From the NCBI GenBank assembly GCA_014379595.1, contig JACMLM010000071.1, positions 62,001 through 126,000 of the forward strand: a stretch of 64,000 nt of DNA, in the 5' to 3' direction. Positions 1 to 8,276 of the stretch are shown in pieces. Every line of letters starts with the position of its first letter. Positions within the stretch are counted from its first letter, which is position 1. The notes under the pieces are model-generated. The model was not told the DNA's origin. It did no database searches and saw only the letters and a list, made by a program, of their open reading frames with translations. The stretch comes from Anaerolineales bacterium. GTDB lineage: Bacteria > Chloroflexota > Anaerolineae > Anaerolineales > Villigracilaceae. Made by a program: the position numbers and the translations under genes.

Positions 1-1
1 C

Positions 2-502
2 ACATATCCAAACCAAAAACCTGGCCTGGTGACTGCCATCGCCGTAATGACACTCACTAGCGGCATTATCAATCTCTTCTGGGGCTTTATAGCATCTGCT
101 ACTGTATTAAGTACCCTTGTAGGTATCGTTTGTTTGCCAATAACGATTCTGCCAACCATTCTCGGCATCTTCGAGATCATATACGCAGCTAAACTCTTAA
201 GTGCACAGCCACAGCCCGTTCGACCTTCACAGTCCATCGCAGTCTTTCAAATCCTTATGTTCTTAGTTGGAAATATCTTCTCCCTGATCGTTGGTATTTT
301 GAGCTTGATCTTTTACAACGACCTAACAGTGAAAGATTACTTTGCCAAACTCAATGGAGTGCAGGTTTATACACCAGTAGTAGTCGCGCCATCTGCACCA
401 GTACCTATGCCTGAGTTAATTCCTGAACCGTCCGAACCTATTGTTCCGGAAGTAGAAGAACCTGTCAAACCGAAGCGCACTCGTAAAATTGCTGGTAAGT
501 AA
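2..502 (+). CDS. Membrane protein of unknown function, 5' end cut by window
   Basis: The reading frame is open back to the first bases of the window, so the GTG at 29 is probably not the start and the gene is truncated at its 5' end. The visible part has two hydrophobic stretches (roughly residues 5-60 counted from the GTG), a polar Gln/Pro loop, and a further long hydrophobic stretch, followed by a Pro/Glu-rich tail ending in a basic Lys/Arg cluster. I recognise no named family. It is followed directly by a strong terminator, so it ends its transcription unit. Confidence 0.6.
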   Translation, partial: TYPNQKPGLVTAIAVMTLTSGIINLFWGFIASATVLSTLVGIVCLPITILPTILGIFEIIYAAKLLSAQPQPVRPSQSIAVFQILMFLVGNIFSLIVGILSLIFYNDLTVKDYFAKLNGVQVYTPVVVAPSAPVPMPELIPEPSEPIVPEVEEPVKPKRTRKIAGK

Positions 503-541
503 AAAAATATTAGACGCCTTCTCAGGCGTCTAATATTTTTT
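503..541 (+). terminator. Rho-independent terminator
   Basis: A-rich 5' flank, then a stem in which tattagacgcct pairs with aggcgtctaata around a short tctc loop, followed by a T run. It begins right after the stop codon of the truncated membrane protein. Confidence 0.9.
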
Positions 542-579
542 AAGATTGTTGCAAGCGACAAATTAGGACGTTCTACCCC

Positions 580-608
580 TTGACTCTCACTCCCCTCACC
601 CATAAAAT
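580..608 (+). promoter_or_regulatory. Promoter of the glycine riboswitch/gcv operon
   Basis: TTGACT at 580-585 and TAAAAT at 603-608 are separated by 17 bases. Transcription would start near 615, just before the riboswitch aptamer. This is a sequence-match call only. Confidence 0.6.
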
Positions 609-619
609 GGAAATACAAA

Positions 620-853
620 TTAACGGATGATAGGGAAGAGACTTGGTTTTGTCAGCAGTTGAACTGCTGACAAACATACAAGCGCCGAAGGTGCAAATCT
701 GGCAACAGGCGAAACCAGATGAAACTATCAGGCAAAAGGACCCTGTATCTGCATTAACTCTGGAAAGTCTCAATTCATAATGAGACACCGACGGTGTAAG
801 TCTGTTTCATCTATTAGTGATGAACTGATAATCTCTCAGGTTCCATTACAGAG
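620..853 (+). promoter_or_regulatory. Tandem glycine riboswitch (two aptamers)
   Basis: The first aptamer shows the family's hallmark segments: GGGAAGAG at about 633, GCGCCGAAGGTGCAA at 682-696 and CAGGCAAAAGGAC at 729-741. The second, after a short linker, shows CTGGAAAG at about 760, CACCGACGGTGTAAG at 786-800 and CTCTCAGGTTCCATTACAGAGGA at about 833-855 (split across P3a and P1). Family knowledge: two adjacent glycine aptamers usually activate glycine cleavage genes. Here gcvH, gcvPA and gcvPB follow. The P1 stem of aptamer 2 (ctctg 758-762 with cagag 849-853) overlaps the first bases of the downstream terminator stem, consistent with a glycine-on transcriptional switch. Confidence 0.93.
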
Positions 854-886
854 GACGCAAGGTTATATAACCTTGCGTCCTCTTTT
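851..886 (+). terminator. Riboswitch expression-platform terminator
   Basis: A perfect 14-bp stem (851-864 with 869-882, loop atat) followed by TTTT. It lies between the second glycine aptamer and gcvH, 33 bases before the gcvH start. Its 5' arm shares gag (851-853) with P1 of aptamer 2, so the two structures compete. Confidence 0.88.
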
Positions 887-919
887 GATTCGCCGAACCT
901 CATTACAGGAGAAAATAAA

Positions 920-1297
920 ATGAATACCCCATCCAACCTCATGTATGCAAAGTCCGACGAATGGTTCGACCCATCCAACGGTGCAGTTGGTATCACTGAC
1001 TACGCTCAAAATCAACTCTCTGATATCGTCTTCGTTGAGATCCTTGTAGATGAAGGAGAGGAAGTCACAGCAGGCAAACCCATAGCTTCTGTTGAATCTG
1101 TAAAAGCATCTGCAGAAATTTATGCACCTGCTTCAGGGAAAGTTGGAGCAATTAATAAGGGTATCATTGAAAAGCCTGAAATTCTTAACTCTGATCCTTT
1201 TGGTGACGGTTGGATGATCAAGATCGAAGGCGGCGCACAGGGTGATTTAATGGACTCCGCCGCATACGAAAAACATTGTGAAGAAAGAGCACATTAG
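920..1297 (+). CDS. gcvH: Glycine cleavage system H protein
   Basis: Lipoyl-carrying shuttle protein of the glycine cleavage system; it accepts the aminomethyl group from the P protein. The 125-residue length fits the family. The lipoylation lysine is K62 in the motif VESVKASAEIYAP, the typical H-protein hairpin sequence. Ribosome binding site caggaga lies before ATG 920. It is the first gene after the glycine riboswitch, followed by gcvPA and gcvPB. No gcvT or lpd is seen in this window, so the T and L components must be encoded elsewhere. Confidence 0.96.
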   Translation: MNTPSNLMYAKSDEWFDPSNGAVGITDYAQNQLSDIVFVEILVDEGEEVTAGKPIASVESVKASAEIYAPASGKVGAINKGIIEKPEILNSDPFGDGWMIKIEGGAQGDLMDSAAYEKHCEERAH

Positions 1298-1300
1298 CAT

Positions 1301-1386
1301 GTCATTGCGAGGAGGATGCTCTTCCCGACGAAGCAATCTCCAACACATTGTAGGAGATTGCTTCGGGCTAACGCCCTCGCAATGAC
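1301..1386 (+). repeat. Interspersed palindromic repeat, copy 1
   Basis: Outer arms gtcattgcgag and ctcgcaatgac and inner arms cgaagcaatctcc and ggagattgcttcg form a nested inverted repeat. A second copy lies at 20109-20196. It sits between gcvH and gcvPA; the bases immediately after it (gagg, 1387-1390 region) serve as the gcvPA ribosome binding site. Confidence 0.9.
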
Positions 1387-1398
1387 GAGGAAATTAAA

Positions 1399-2754
1399 AT
1401 GACCTTTATCCCTATATCCCCAAATGAACGGGATGCGATGCTTAAAACGGTTGGCGTCAAATCATTAGATGACCTGTTCGACGCCATCCCAAAGAAACAT
1501 CGCTTTCCAAAATTAGATCTTCCTCCAGCGTTAACTGAAATGGAAGCAGCAGCGCATCTCAGTGAAATGGCGCAGACAAATGAGAACGTACGCGAGCATA
1601 TGATTTCATTTCTCGGCGCTGGTGCATACAACCATTATGTCCCATCAGTGGTAGATCATATGTTACGCCGTGGCGAATTCTATACTGCTTACACGCCCTA
1701 TCAACCAGAAATTTCACAAGGTACATTGCAGGCGATCTTTGAGTATCAATCGCTGATGACCAACCTAACTGGCATGGAAGTCTCGAATGCATCACATTAT
1801 GATGGTGCGACTGCCACAGCTGAAGCAGTGAGTCTTGCGTATGCTCAATTCCGCGGTAAACGCAAAAAGATCGTTATTTCTCCCACTGTCCACCCGCAAT
1901 ATCGTGAAGTCATTCAAACGTATTCACAAGGTATGGGCTTGGAAAAAGTCGGGGATGATGAATCAGCCAACGCCGAAGCTGGACCCGAAGCGTTGATGTC
2001 ACATGTAGATGAAAGCACCATGCTTGTCGTCGTGCAATATCCTGATTTCTTTGGCCGCATCCACGATTATACAAAGTTGATTGAAGATGCACATGCAAAA
2101 GGTGCATTGGTTTGTATTGTTGCAAATCCCACTGCATTGATCATGTTAAAGACGCCTGCAGAAATGGGCGCGGATATTGTTGTAGGCGAAGCGCAGCCAT
2201 TTGGTATTCCGCTGTGGTATGGCGGGCCGTATCTTGGATTCTTCACCACGAAGAAATCTTATGTACATAAAATGGCTGGACGTTTGATCGGCGAAACAGT
2301 TGACTCGCGCGGTCAACGTGCTTATGTGTTAACTCTTACTGCACGCGAACAACACATCAAACGTGAACGTGCAACTTCAAATATTTGTACTAACCAGGGT
2401 TTGCTTGCCCTTGCATCTGCTTTGTACATGTCAACACTTGGCAAGACTGGCTTACAGCAAGTTGCAAATCTTTGTTATCAAAAAGCTCATTACGCCGCAA
2501 GTGAACTCAGCAAAATAGATGGCTGTGATCTTTGCTTCGACGAACCATTCTTCCATGAATTTGTTTTGTGCTGCCCGAAACCTGCAAGCGAGGTCAATGA
2601 ATATTTACTGGAACATGGCATCTTTGGCGGCTACGATCTCGGACAGGATTATTCATCATTGCAAAATCATCTGCTTATCGCCGTGACTGAAATGAATAGC
2701 AAACAAGAAATCGATACGCTTGTGGAAGTCTTAAAGGAGATGAGCCATGAATAA
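1399..2754 (+). CDS. gcvPA: Glycine dehydrogenase (decarboxylating) subunit 1
   Basis: N-terminal half of the two-subunit P protein, 451 residues, the usual size. The start is ATG 1399 with gacgagg 9 bases upstream. The opening segment FIPISPNERDAML and the later SNASHYDGATATAEA and GEAQPFGIPLWYGGP motifs are characteristic of this subunit. It lacks the PLP lysine, which is in the partner subunit encoded next. The gene overlaps gcvPB by 8 bases, implying translational coupling. A dispersed repeat separates it from gcvH, but the three genes read as one riboswitch-controlled operon. Confidence 0.96.
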   Translation: MTFIPISPNERDAMLKTVGVKSLDDLFDAIPKKHRFPKLDLPPALTEMEAAAHLSEMAQTNENVREHMISFLGAGAYNHYVPSVVDHMLRRGEFYTAYTPYQPEISQGTLQAIFEYQSLMTNLTGMEVSNASHYDGATATAEAVSLAYAQFRGKRKKIVISPTVHPQYREVIQTYSQGMGLEKVGDDESANAEAGPEALMSHVDESTMLVVVQYPDFFGRIHDYTKLIEDAHAKGALVCIVANPTALIMLKTPAEMGADIVVGEAQPFGIPLWYGGPYLGFFTTKKSYVHKMAGRLIGETVDSRGQRAYVLTLTAREQHIKRERATSNICTNQGLLALASALYMSTLGKTGLQQVANLCYQKAHYAASELSKIDGCDLCFDEPFFHEFVLCCPKPASEVNEYLLEHGIFGGYDLGQDYSSLQNHLLIAVTEMNSKQEIDTLVEVLKEMSHE

Positions 2755-4246
2755 GACAGGCGGCACAATCGTCGAACCGACAATTTTTGAACTCTCCTCA
2801 CCCGGCAGACTCGGCGTACGAATGCCCGCATCAGATGTACCCGAAACTGCTCTGCCTCAAAAGAATTTTCTTCGCTCTGAGTTACCTCTGCCCGAACTCG
2901 CTGAAGTAGATGTCGTGCGTCACTACATGCGACTCAGTAAATTCAACTACAGCGTAGACGGTGGCTTCTATCCATTGGGTTCATGTACTATGAAATACAA
3001 CCCAAAGATCAATGAAGATACCTGTCGATACCCGGGCTTTCTTTATACACATCCTTTACAACCCATTGAAACCGTACAAGGCAATCTCGCACTAGTTTAT
3101 GAATTACAAGAATGGCTAAAAGAGATCAGCGGATTTGCAGGTATTACACTTCAACCTGCCGCAGGCGCACATGGCGAATTCGCGGGCGTGTTGATCATGC
3201 ACGCATATCACAAATCACGGAATGATACCAAACGCACAAAGATGTTAATTCCTGATGCCGCACATGGGACAAACCCCGCCTCGGCTGGTTTGTTGGGCAT
3301 GAGCGTTGTCACCATTCCATCAGATGCACGCGGTAATGTGGATCTCAAAGCTCTTGAAGCTGCATGTGACGATACCGTCGTTGGCATGATGCTTACCAAT
3401 CCCAACACACTCGGCATGTTCGACGAGAACATCGAAAAAGTTGTAAAGCTCGTTCATGATTGCGGCGGCTTGATGTATGGTGATGGCGCAAACTTAAATG
3501 CGCTTCTCGGCATTGTGCGCCCGGGTGATCTCGGCTTTGATGTAATGCACTTCAATTTGCATAAAACCTTCTCCGTTCCACATGGCGGAGGCGGACCTGG
3601 CTCAGGCCCTGTTGGAGTAAGCGCACAACTCGCAGACTTTTTACCCGCACCTCTTGTTGGCGTCGTAGAAGAAGCCGAGGATGATGTACCTCCGCTATAT
3701 GGCTTCGTCACACCCAAACATACAATCGGACGAATGAAAGCATTTCATGGTCATTTCGGCGGCGGGTTAGTTCGTGCATATACTTATATTGCCATGCACG
3801 GTCCCGATGGACTCAAAGACATTTCTCAATATGCTGTCCTCAACGCGAACTATCTGCAAGCACGTTTGCGAGACACATACAAGATTCCGTATGACCGCAT
3901 CTGTATGCACGAATTTGTAGCCGAAGGTCAATTTGAAGGCAGTGACGTCCGCGCGCTGGATATCGCCAAACGTTTGATGGACTATAACTTCCACCCACCA
4001 ACAAATTATTTCCCACTCATTGTCCATGAAGCATTGATGATTGAACCCACCGAAACCGAAAACAAAGATACGCTTGATCGTTTTGCCGATGCGTTGATCA
4101 AAATCGCGGAAGAAGCCAAATCCCAACCTGATTTGCTTCACAATGCGCCGAGCACAACCGAATTCGGACGCATGGATGAGGTCAAAGCGGCGCGAGAGTT
4201 GGTATTATGTTGTTGGCTGCCTGAGAATTATGAAACGATGAAATAA
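2747..4246 (+). CDS. gcvPB: Glycine dehydrogenase (decarboxylating) subunit 2
   Basis: C-terminal half of the two-subunit P protein (499 residues) that carries pyridoxal phosphate and decarboxylates glycine. The PLP lysine is K273 in HFNLHKTFSVPHGGGGPGSG. Other family motifs are YPLGSCTMKYNPKIN and DAAHGTNPASA. ATG 2747 overlaps the end of gcvPA in another frame. A strong terminator follows. Glycine oxidation would feed one-carbon units; the riboswitch indicates induction by excess glycine. Confidence 0.97.
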   Translation: MNKTGGTIVEPTIFELSSPGRLGVRMPASDVPETALPQKNFLRSELPLPELAEVDVVRHYMRLSKFNYSVDGGFYPLGSCTMKYNPKINEDTCRYPGFLYTHPLQPIETVQGNLALVYELQEWLKEISGFAGITLQPAAGAHGEFAGVLIMHAYHKSRNDTKRTKMLIPDAAHGTNPASAGLLGMSVVTIPSDARGNVDLKALEAACDDTVVGMMLTNPNTLGMFDENIEKVVKLVHDCGGLMYGDGANLNALLGIVRPGDLGFDVMHFNLHKTFSVPHGGGGPGSGPVGVSAQLADFLPAPLVGVVEEAEDDVPPLYGFVTPKHTIGRMKAFHGHFGGGLVRAYTYIAMHGPDGLKDISQYAVLNANYLQARLRDTYKIPYDRICMHEFVAEGQFEGSDVRALDIAKRLMDYNFHPPTNYFPLIVHEALMIEPTETENKDTLDRFADALIKIAEEAKSQPDLLHNAPSTTEFGRMDEVKAARELVLCCWLPENYETMK

Positions 4247-4263
4247 ATAATATAAATTCACGC

Positions 4264-4297
4264 TAAAACGAGCTGCAATTAGATTGCAGCTCGTTTT
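4264..4297 (+). terminator. Terminator of the gcv operon
   Basis: Stem aaaacgagctgcaa with ttgcagctcgtttt, five-base loop, U-rich 3' side. Located 18 bases after the gcvPB stop. Confidence 0.9.
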
Positions 4298-4389
4298 AAT
4301 TACTTTCAAAACCGTATGGTATCTCGACTAATATCAGAGGGTTATAATCAGGAACCAACCCAAAAATCGATCCCTAGGAGGAGAGATAC

Positions 4390-5196
4390 ATGCTCAACAA
4401 GGTATTATTTCATCGTTTTCCGAATATCAAAAGCTGGCTGACGCGCTTGCAATATGAATTTGTCTCCACAATTGTCAAGGATAAGGGTGCAGTGTTCATG
4501 AATTTTGGTTATACGGCCCATCATCAGGGACAGGAAATTCTTTCTCTTCACCCTGAAGATGAATATCATCGCTATCCCCTTCAGCTCTATCATCATGTGG
4601 CCAAATCTGTAGACTGGAAAAATGTCGAAGCACTGGAGGTCAGTTCCGGGCGCGGTGGAGGCGCACACTTCATCATGAGGCATTTCAAGCCAAAATCCTA
4701 TACAGGTGTGGATTTTTCAACTCGTGCAATCGAGTTCTGTCGCGCACATTACAAAATAGACGGTTTACATTTTCAACATGGCAACGCAGAAGCATTATCA
4801 TTTCCTGATAATTCTTTTGATGTAGTAGTTAATGTAGAAGCATCTCTTTATTACCCCAACATTATGAAATTCTTCCAGCATGTTAAGCGGGTTCTTAAAC
4901 CCAATGGATATTTTCTTTACACCGATTTAAGATATGAAGAAAAAGTGGAAACCTGGCATGATCAGTTAAGACAATTAGGTCTGAAAGTGATCAAAGAAGA
5001 AGATATCACTGATAATGTCCTCAAAGCTCTGGAAATGGATCGTGAACAGCGTATACATCTTATTAAAAAATATGTTCCATCCATTCTTCACAAAACTTTT
5101 TATGAATTCATCGGCCTGACCCCACATTCTCCAGCACAGGGAATTCCACATCTTGATAATCGTAGATACTGGTATTTCGTTCTGCAAAAAGCATAA
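4390..5196 (+). CDS. Class I SAM-dependent methyltransferase
   Basis: 268 residues. The SAM-binding motif I region reads LEVSSGRGGGAHFI (about residues 80-93), followed by YTGVDFS (motif II acidic residue) and the post-motif FDVVVNVEASLYYPN and RVLKPNGYFLYTDLR, typical of Methyltransf_11-type small-molecule or lipid O/C-methyltransferases. The overall pattern resembles phthiotriol/polyketide-type methyltransferases, but the substrate cannot be told. Start ATG 4390 has a strong taggaggaga ribosome binding site; a TATAAT box lies at 4343-4348. Single-gene unit between two terminators. Confidence 0.85.
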   Translation: MLNKVLFHRFPNIKSWLTRLQYEFVSTIVKDKGAVFMNFGYTAHHQGQEILSLHPEDEYHRYPLQLYHHVAKSVDWKNVEALEVSSGRGGGAHFIMRHFKPKSYTGVDFSTRAIEFCRAHYKIDGLHFQHGNAEALSFPDNSFDVVVNVEASLYYPNIMKFFQHVKRVLKPNGYFLYTDLRYEEKVETWHDQLRQLGLKVIKEEDITDNVLKALEMDREQRIHLIKKYVPSILHKTFYEFIGLTPHSPAQGIPHLDNRRYWYFVLQKA

Positions 5197-5200
5197 CTTA

Positions 5201-5236
5201 ATAAAAAGAGACGCTGTACAGCGTCTCTTTTTATTT
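5201..5236. terminator. Bidirectional terminator between convergent genes
   Basis: Near-perfect palindrome aaaaagagacgctg / cagcgtctcttttt with A and T tracts on both sides, shared by the methyltransferase (+) and the lipoprotein (-). Confidence 0.9.
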
Positions 5237-5247
5237 AGAAAATATAA

Positions 5248-6012
5248 TTAATCTTCTTCAGGTGTCCAAAGATGCATGTCGGTCATCAGACAGCGGGTAC
5301 CATAATCTTTATTGGTGCCTGAAAGTACGGTCAAACCGATATTGCCGTATAGAGATCTGCTTTGTGTCAGCGTATATTCGCCCACCAATTCATTATTCAC
5401 GAGTACATACGCATAAGCGCCTTTGACAATCAGAGTGAAATCAGCCTCAACTGGTTTATCGGCAGGGTTATCAAATTTCACATGTCCAGTCCCGCGTGTT
5501 AGTCCAACTGAACTATAGTATGGATTGGCTTCGACAAAGTAAACTTTAGATCTATCAAGGAAGACAGCATAATGCTCATTATTATCCTGTATGGCAAAGG
5601 CAAACCCACAACCAGATGTATCCGCATTACGGTATGCACTTTCCCATATAAAATGAGCACTCATGAAAAAATCACTGACTTTGTTATCTAATTTATTCAT
5701 TCCATAGGAGCCAAGCTGCGCCCATTCTATGAAATAATCTTCGTACTTGGTAAATCCACCGTCGGGATCGGTCAGGTAACCCTTTTCAAAATAACCCTGT
5801 GCTTCGGCATTGAATTCAACTGTACGCTGAGTAGCTTCAATATCAGGTGTTTGCGTGGGCTTTGGTGTTTCAGTGTGTATTAATATATTTGTTGGAATAG
5901 TAGTGATCGTAGCAGTTGGTTGTGGTATAGGAGTAGGTTGAGCAGTTCCACAAGCGAGTGAGATTAAAATGAATATAAGTAGTATCCAAGGATTCTGGTT
6001 GCGATGCGGCAT
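5248..6012 (-). CDS. Lipoprotein with concanavalin-like domain
   Basis: 254 residues. The N-terminus has a hydrophobic signal ending in a lipobox LISLACG, so the mature protein is expected to be lipid-anchored outside the membrane. A Thr/Pro/Ile-rich linker (about residues 25-60) leads to a globular domain with alternating aromatic beta-strand segments (for example SAHFIWESAYR, FAIQDNNEHYAVFLDR, YAYVLVNNELVGEY), suggestive of a LamG/3-keto-disaccharide-hydrolase-like beta sandwich. No catalytic residues are identifiable. Function unknown; a carbohydrate-binding or sensing role is inference. Confidence 0.7.
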   Translation of the reverse strand: MPHRNQNPWILLIFILISLACGTAQPTPIPQPTATITTIPTNILIHTETPKPTQTPDIEATQRTVEFNAEAQGYFEKGYLTDPDGGFTKYEDYFIEWAQLGSYGMNKLDNKVSDFFMSAHFIWESAYRNADTSGCGFAFAIQDNNEHYAVFLDRSKVYFVEANPYYSSVGLTRGTGHVKFDNPADKPVEADFTLIVKGAYAYVLVNNELVGEYTLTQSRSLYGNIGLTVLSGTNKDYGTRCLMTDMHLWTPEED

Positions 6013-6158
6013 ATTTTCCTCTTTGGTTGAAATTGAGATAATACCATCAAACGGGTTAAAAATCTTCGTAACAGGAGCAGCTGTGAGTGGGAAAGATTCG
6101 TTTTCTAGAACAGCAAATAGCTTACAATACGGAAATATTAAATTCAGGAGTTTATAGT

Positions 6159-7031
6159 ATGCAAATCAGTAAAGACATCTTAAAAAAAATAATCGTCTTT
6201 CAACAGACAGAAATCACCGAACATCATATTTATAAAAGGCTTGCAGGCACAATCAAATCCCCCGAAAACGCAAAGATCGTTGCACAGATCGCTTCTGATG
6301 AACTGCGGCACTATGAAGGTCTAAAAAAATATTCAGGGCAAGATGTTGCACCCAACTGGTTTACCATGTGGAAGTATTATCTCATCAGTCGGATCTTTGG
6401 GTTCACGTTTGGGATCAAGCTCATGGAGCTAACTGAAAAAAATATACAAAAAGATTACGACGACATCATTGCCGTTGTTCCTGATGCAGCGGTCTTTAAA
6501 CATGAAGAGGAAATTCATGAGGAAAAACTTGTTGCAATGTTGGACGAAGAACGATTGCAATACGCTGGCTCTGTTGTGCTCGGACTTAATGATGCCCTCG
6601 TGGAATTGACAGGCGCTCTTGCCGGGCTGACACTTGCTCTGCAAAACACAAAATTAATTGCCCTTTCTGGACTCATCACGGGCATTGCTGCCTCGATGTC
6701 AATGGCAGCAAGTGAGTATCTTTCCACTCGTTCTGAAGAGACTACAAAAAACCCAGTGCGCGCCGCAATTTATACGGGCATTGCATACATCTGTACAGTG
6801 TCACTGCTTGTTCTTCCATATTTATTATTTGAAAATTATTATCTTGATCTCGCCATTACTCTCACTACGGCAGTGATCATCATCGCGGTATTCAATTACT
6901 ACATCTCTGTGGCAAAAGGCGAACCATTCCGTGCACGATTTTTAGAAATGGCAGGCCTTAGTCTTGGCGTGGCAACATTTTCATTTATCATTGGATATTT
7001 CATTCGGTTGTGGCTTGGGGTTGAAATTTAA
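6159..7031 (+). CDS. CCC1/VIT1-family transporter with N-terminal ferritin-like domain
   Basis: 290 residues from ATG 6159, chosen because aggag (6146-6150) precedes it; an upstream in-frame ATG at 6087 has no such site. Residues 1-125 are helical with EITEHHIYKRLA, DELRHYEG and KHEEEIHEEKL, Glu/His pairs typical of a rubrerythrin-like di-iron domain. The rest matches VIT1/CCC1: GLNDALVELTGALAGLT, GIAASMSMAASEYLSTRSE and three C-terminal membrane segments. The family moves Fe2+ or Mn2+ across membranes. The fusion suggests iron sensing or delivery coupled to transport (inference). Confidence 0.85.
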   Translation: MQISKDILKKIIVFQQTEITEHHIYKRLAGTIKSPENAKIVAQIASDELRHYEGLKKYSGQDVAPNWFTMWKYYLISRIFGFTFGIKLMELTEKNIQKDYDDIIAVVPDAAVFKHEEEIHEEKLVAMLDEERLQYAGSVVLGLNDALVELTGALAGLTLALQNTKLIALSGLITGIAASMSMAASEYLSTRSEETTKNPVRAAIYTGIAYICTVSLLVLPYLLFENYYLDLAITLTTAVIIIAVFNYYISVAKGEPFRARFLEMAGLSLGVATFSFIIGYFIRLWLGVEI

Positions 7032-7073
7032 TTACACCTCACCCTACCCTCTCCTGAAGGAGAGGAAAATATT

Positions 7074-8264
7074 ATGAAAATATTAACCGTTGACATCGGC
7101 ACAGGCACTCAGGATATTTTTCTTTACGATTCGAATCTCGACATCGAGAACGGATTCAAACTCGTACTGCCTTCGCCTACGATGATGATTCATCGCCGTC
7201 TCAAGCAGTCGCTTCACACGCGGACCCCGATCCTGCTTACTGGACATCAAATGGGAGGCGGCCCTTCGGCATGGGCTATTGAAGAATATGCGCGTGCTGG
7301 AGTCCCTGTGTACATGACGCCCTCTGCAGCGACGACGCTCAATGATGAACTTGATAAAGTGGAGGCGTTGGGGATAAAAATAATTTCCGAAGATGAAGCC
7401 AATAGTCTATCGGCCACCATCAAGCGTCTGGAATTAAAAGATTTTGATTTTGAATTAATTTCTAAAACATTCTCAGATTACGGCGTTTCATTAAATGATC
7501 TGGATGCCATTGCAGTTGCTGTCTTTGACCATGGCAATGCACCCGCCGGAGTTTCAGATCGTCAATTCAGATTTGATTATTTAGATGAAAGAATCAAAGC
7601 AAAGAATTCACTTTCTGCTTTCGCTTATTTATCAAACGATATTCCGAATATTATGACCCGCCTGCAATCTGTAGTGGACTCGGCAAACGAGTTGCCTTGT
7701 CCGCTTATAGTTATGGATACGGCTCCAGCCGCAGTGTTAGGTACAACTTTTGATTCTCAAGTGACTACGCACAGAGAAAAAATTGTATGTAATATCGGCA
7801 ATTTTCATACATTGGCGTTTCGTTTGGGTGAAATGGGAATTGAAGGAGTATTTGAACATCATACGGGTGAAATTGATTTAGCGAAACTTGAATCACTCTT
7901 GCAAAGATTAGCCGATGGTTCACTCAAACATGAAGATGTGTTTGATGACATGGGTCATGGCGCGTTGATGTATTCTCAAGAGAAATTTGAATTTGGAAAA
8001 GATGATTTTGATGTTGTTGTGACGGGGCCGCGAAGGTCAATGTTTCAGACCATAGACCATAGACCGTTGACTGTGAAAAACCGTCCATCGTCTACCGTCC
8101 TCCGTCCATATTTCGCTGTTCCATTCGGTGACATGATGATCGCCGGATGTTTTGGTCTGCTGGCGGCTACAGCGGAGATTCTGCCTGAGTTGGCTGAACC
8201 AATTTACAGGTCGTTAAGAGGCGAAAGCGGGCGTGGAGTCACGCCCTGGGATAATCCAGCATAA
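7074..8264 (+). CDS. DUF1786 protein with repeat-derived internal insertion
   Basis: 396 residues, longer than the roughly 340-350 expected. The N-terminus ILTVDIGTGTQDIFLYDS and GHQMGGGPSAWAIEEYA, and the C-terminal PFGDMMIAGCFGLLAATAE, match DUF1786, sometimes annotated as a putative pyruvate-formate-lyase activating enzyme, although it shows no CxxxCxxC radical-SAM motif; the start resembles ASKHA ATPase phosphate-binding loops. Between VTGPRRSM and YFAVPFGDMM lie about 20 extra residues encoded by a dispersed repeat (8047-8110), in frame. The ribosome binding site aaggagagg sits in a small hairpin (7049-7063). Biochemical role unknown. Confidence 0.8.
   Translation: MKILTVDIGTGTQDIFLYDSNLDIENGFKLVLPSPTMMIHRRLKQSLHTRTPILLTGHQMGGGPSAWAIEEYARAGVPVYMTPSAATTLNDELDKVEALGIKIISEDEANSLSATIKRLELKDFDFELISKTFSDYGVSLNDLDAIAVAVFDHGNAPAGVSDRQFRFDYLDERIKAKNSLSAFAYLSNDIPNIMTRLQSVVDSANELPCPLIVMDTAPAAVLGTTFDSQVTTHREKIVCNIGNFHTLAFRLGEMGIEGVFEHHTGEIDLAKLESLLQRLADGSLKHEDVFDDMGHGALMYSQEKFEFGKDDFDVVVTGPRRSMFQTIDHRPLTVKNRPSSTVLRPYFAVPFGDMMIAGCFGLLAATAEILPELAEPIYRSLRGESGRGVTPWDNPA
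8047..8110 (+). repeat. Dispersed-repeat sequence inside a coding region
   Basis: Low-complexity imperfect repeats (accatagaccatagaccg then ccgtccatcgtctaccgtcc and tccgtcc) lie inside the DUF1786 gene. The 3' part is an approximate reverse complement of the 5' part, as in short palindromic elements, and it is translated in frame. Confidence 0.65.
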
Positions 8265-8276
8265 GAGGAGAAAAAT

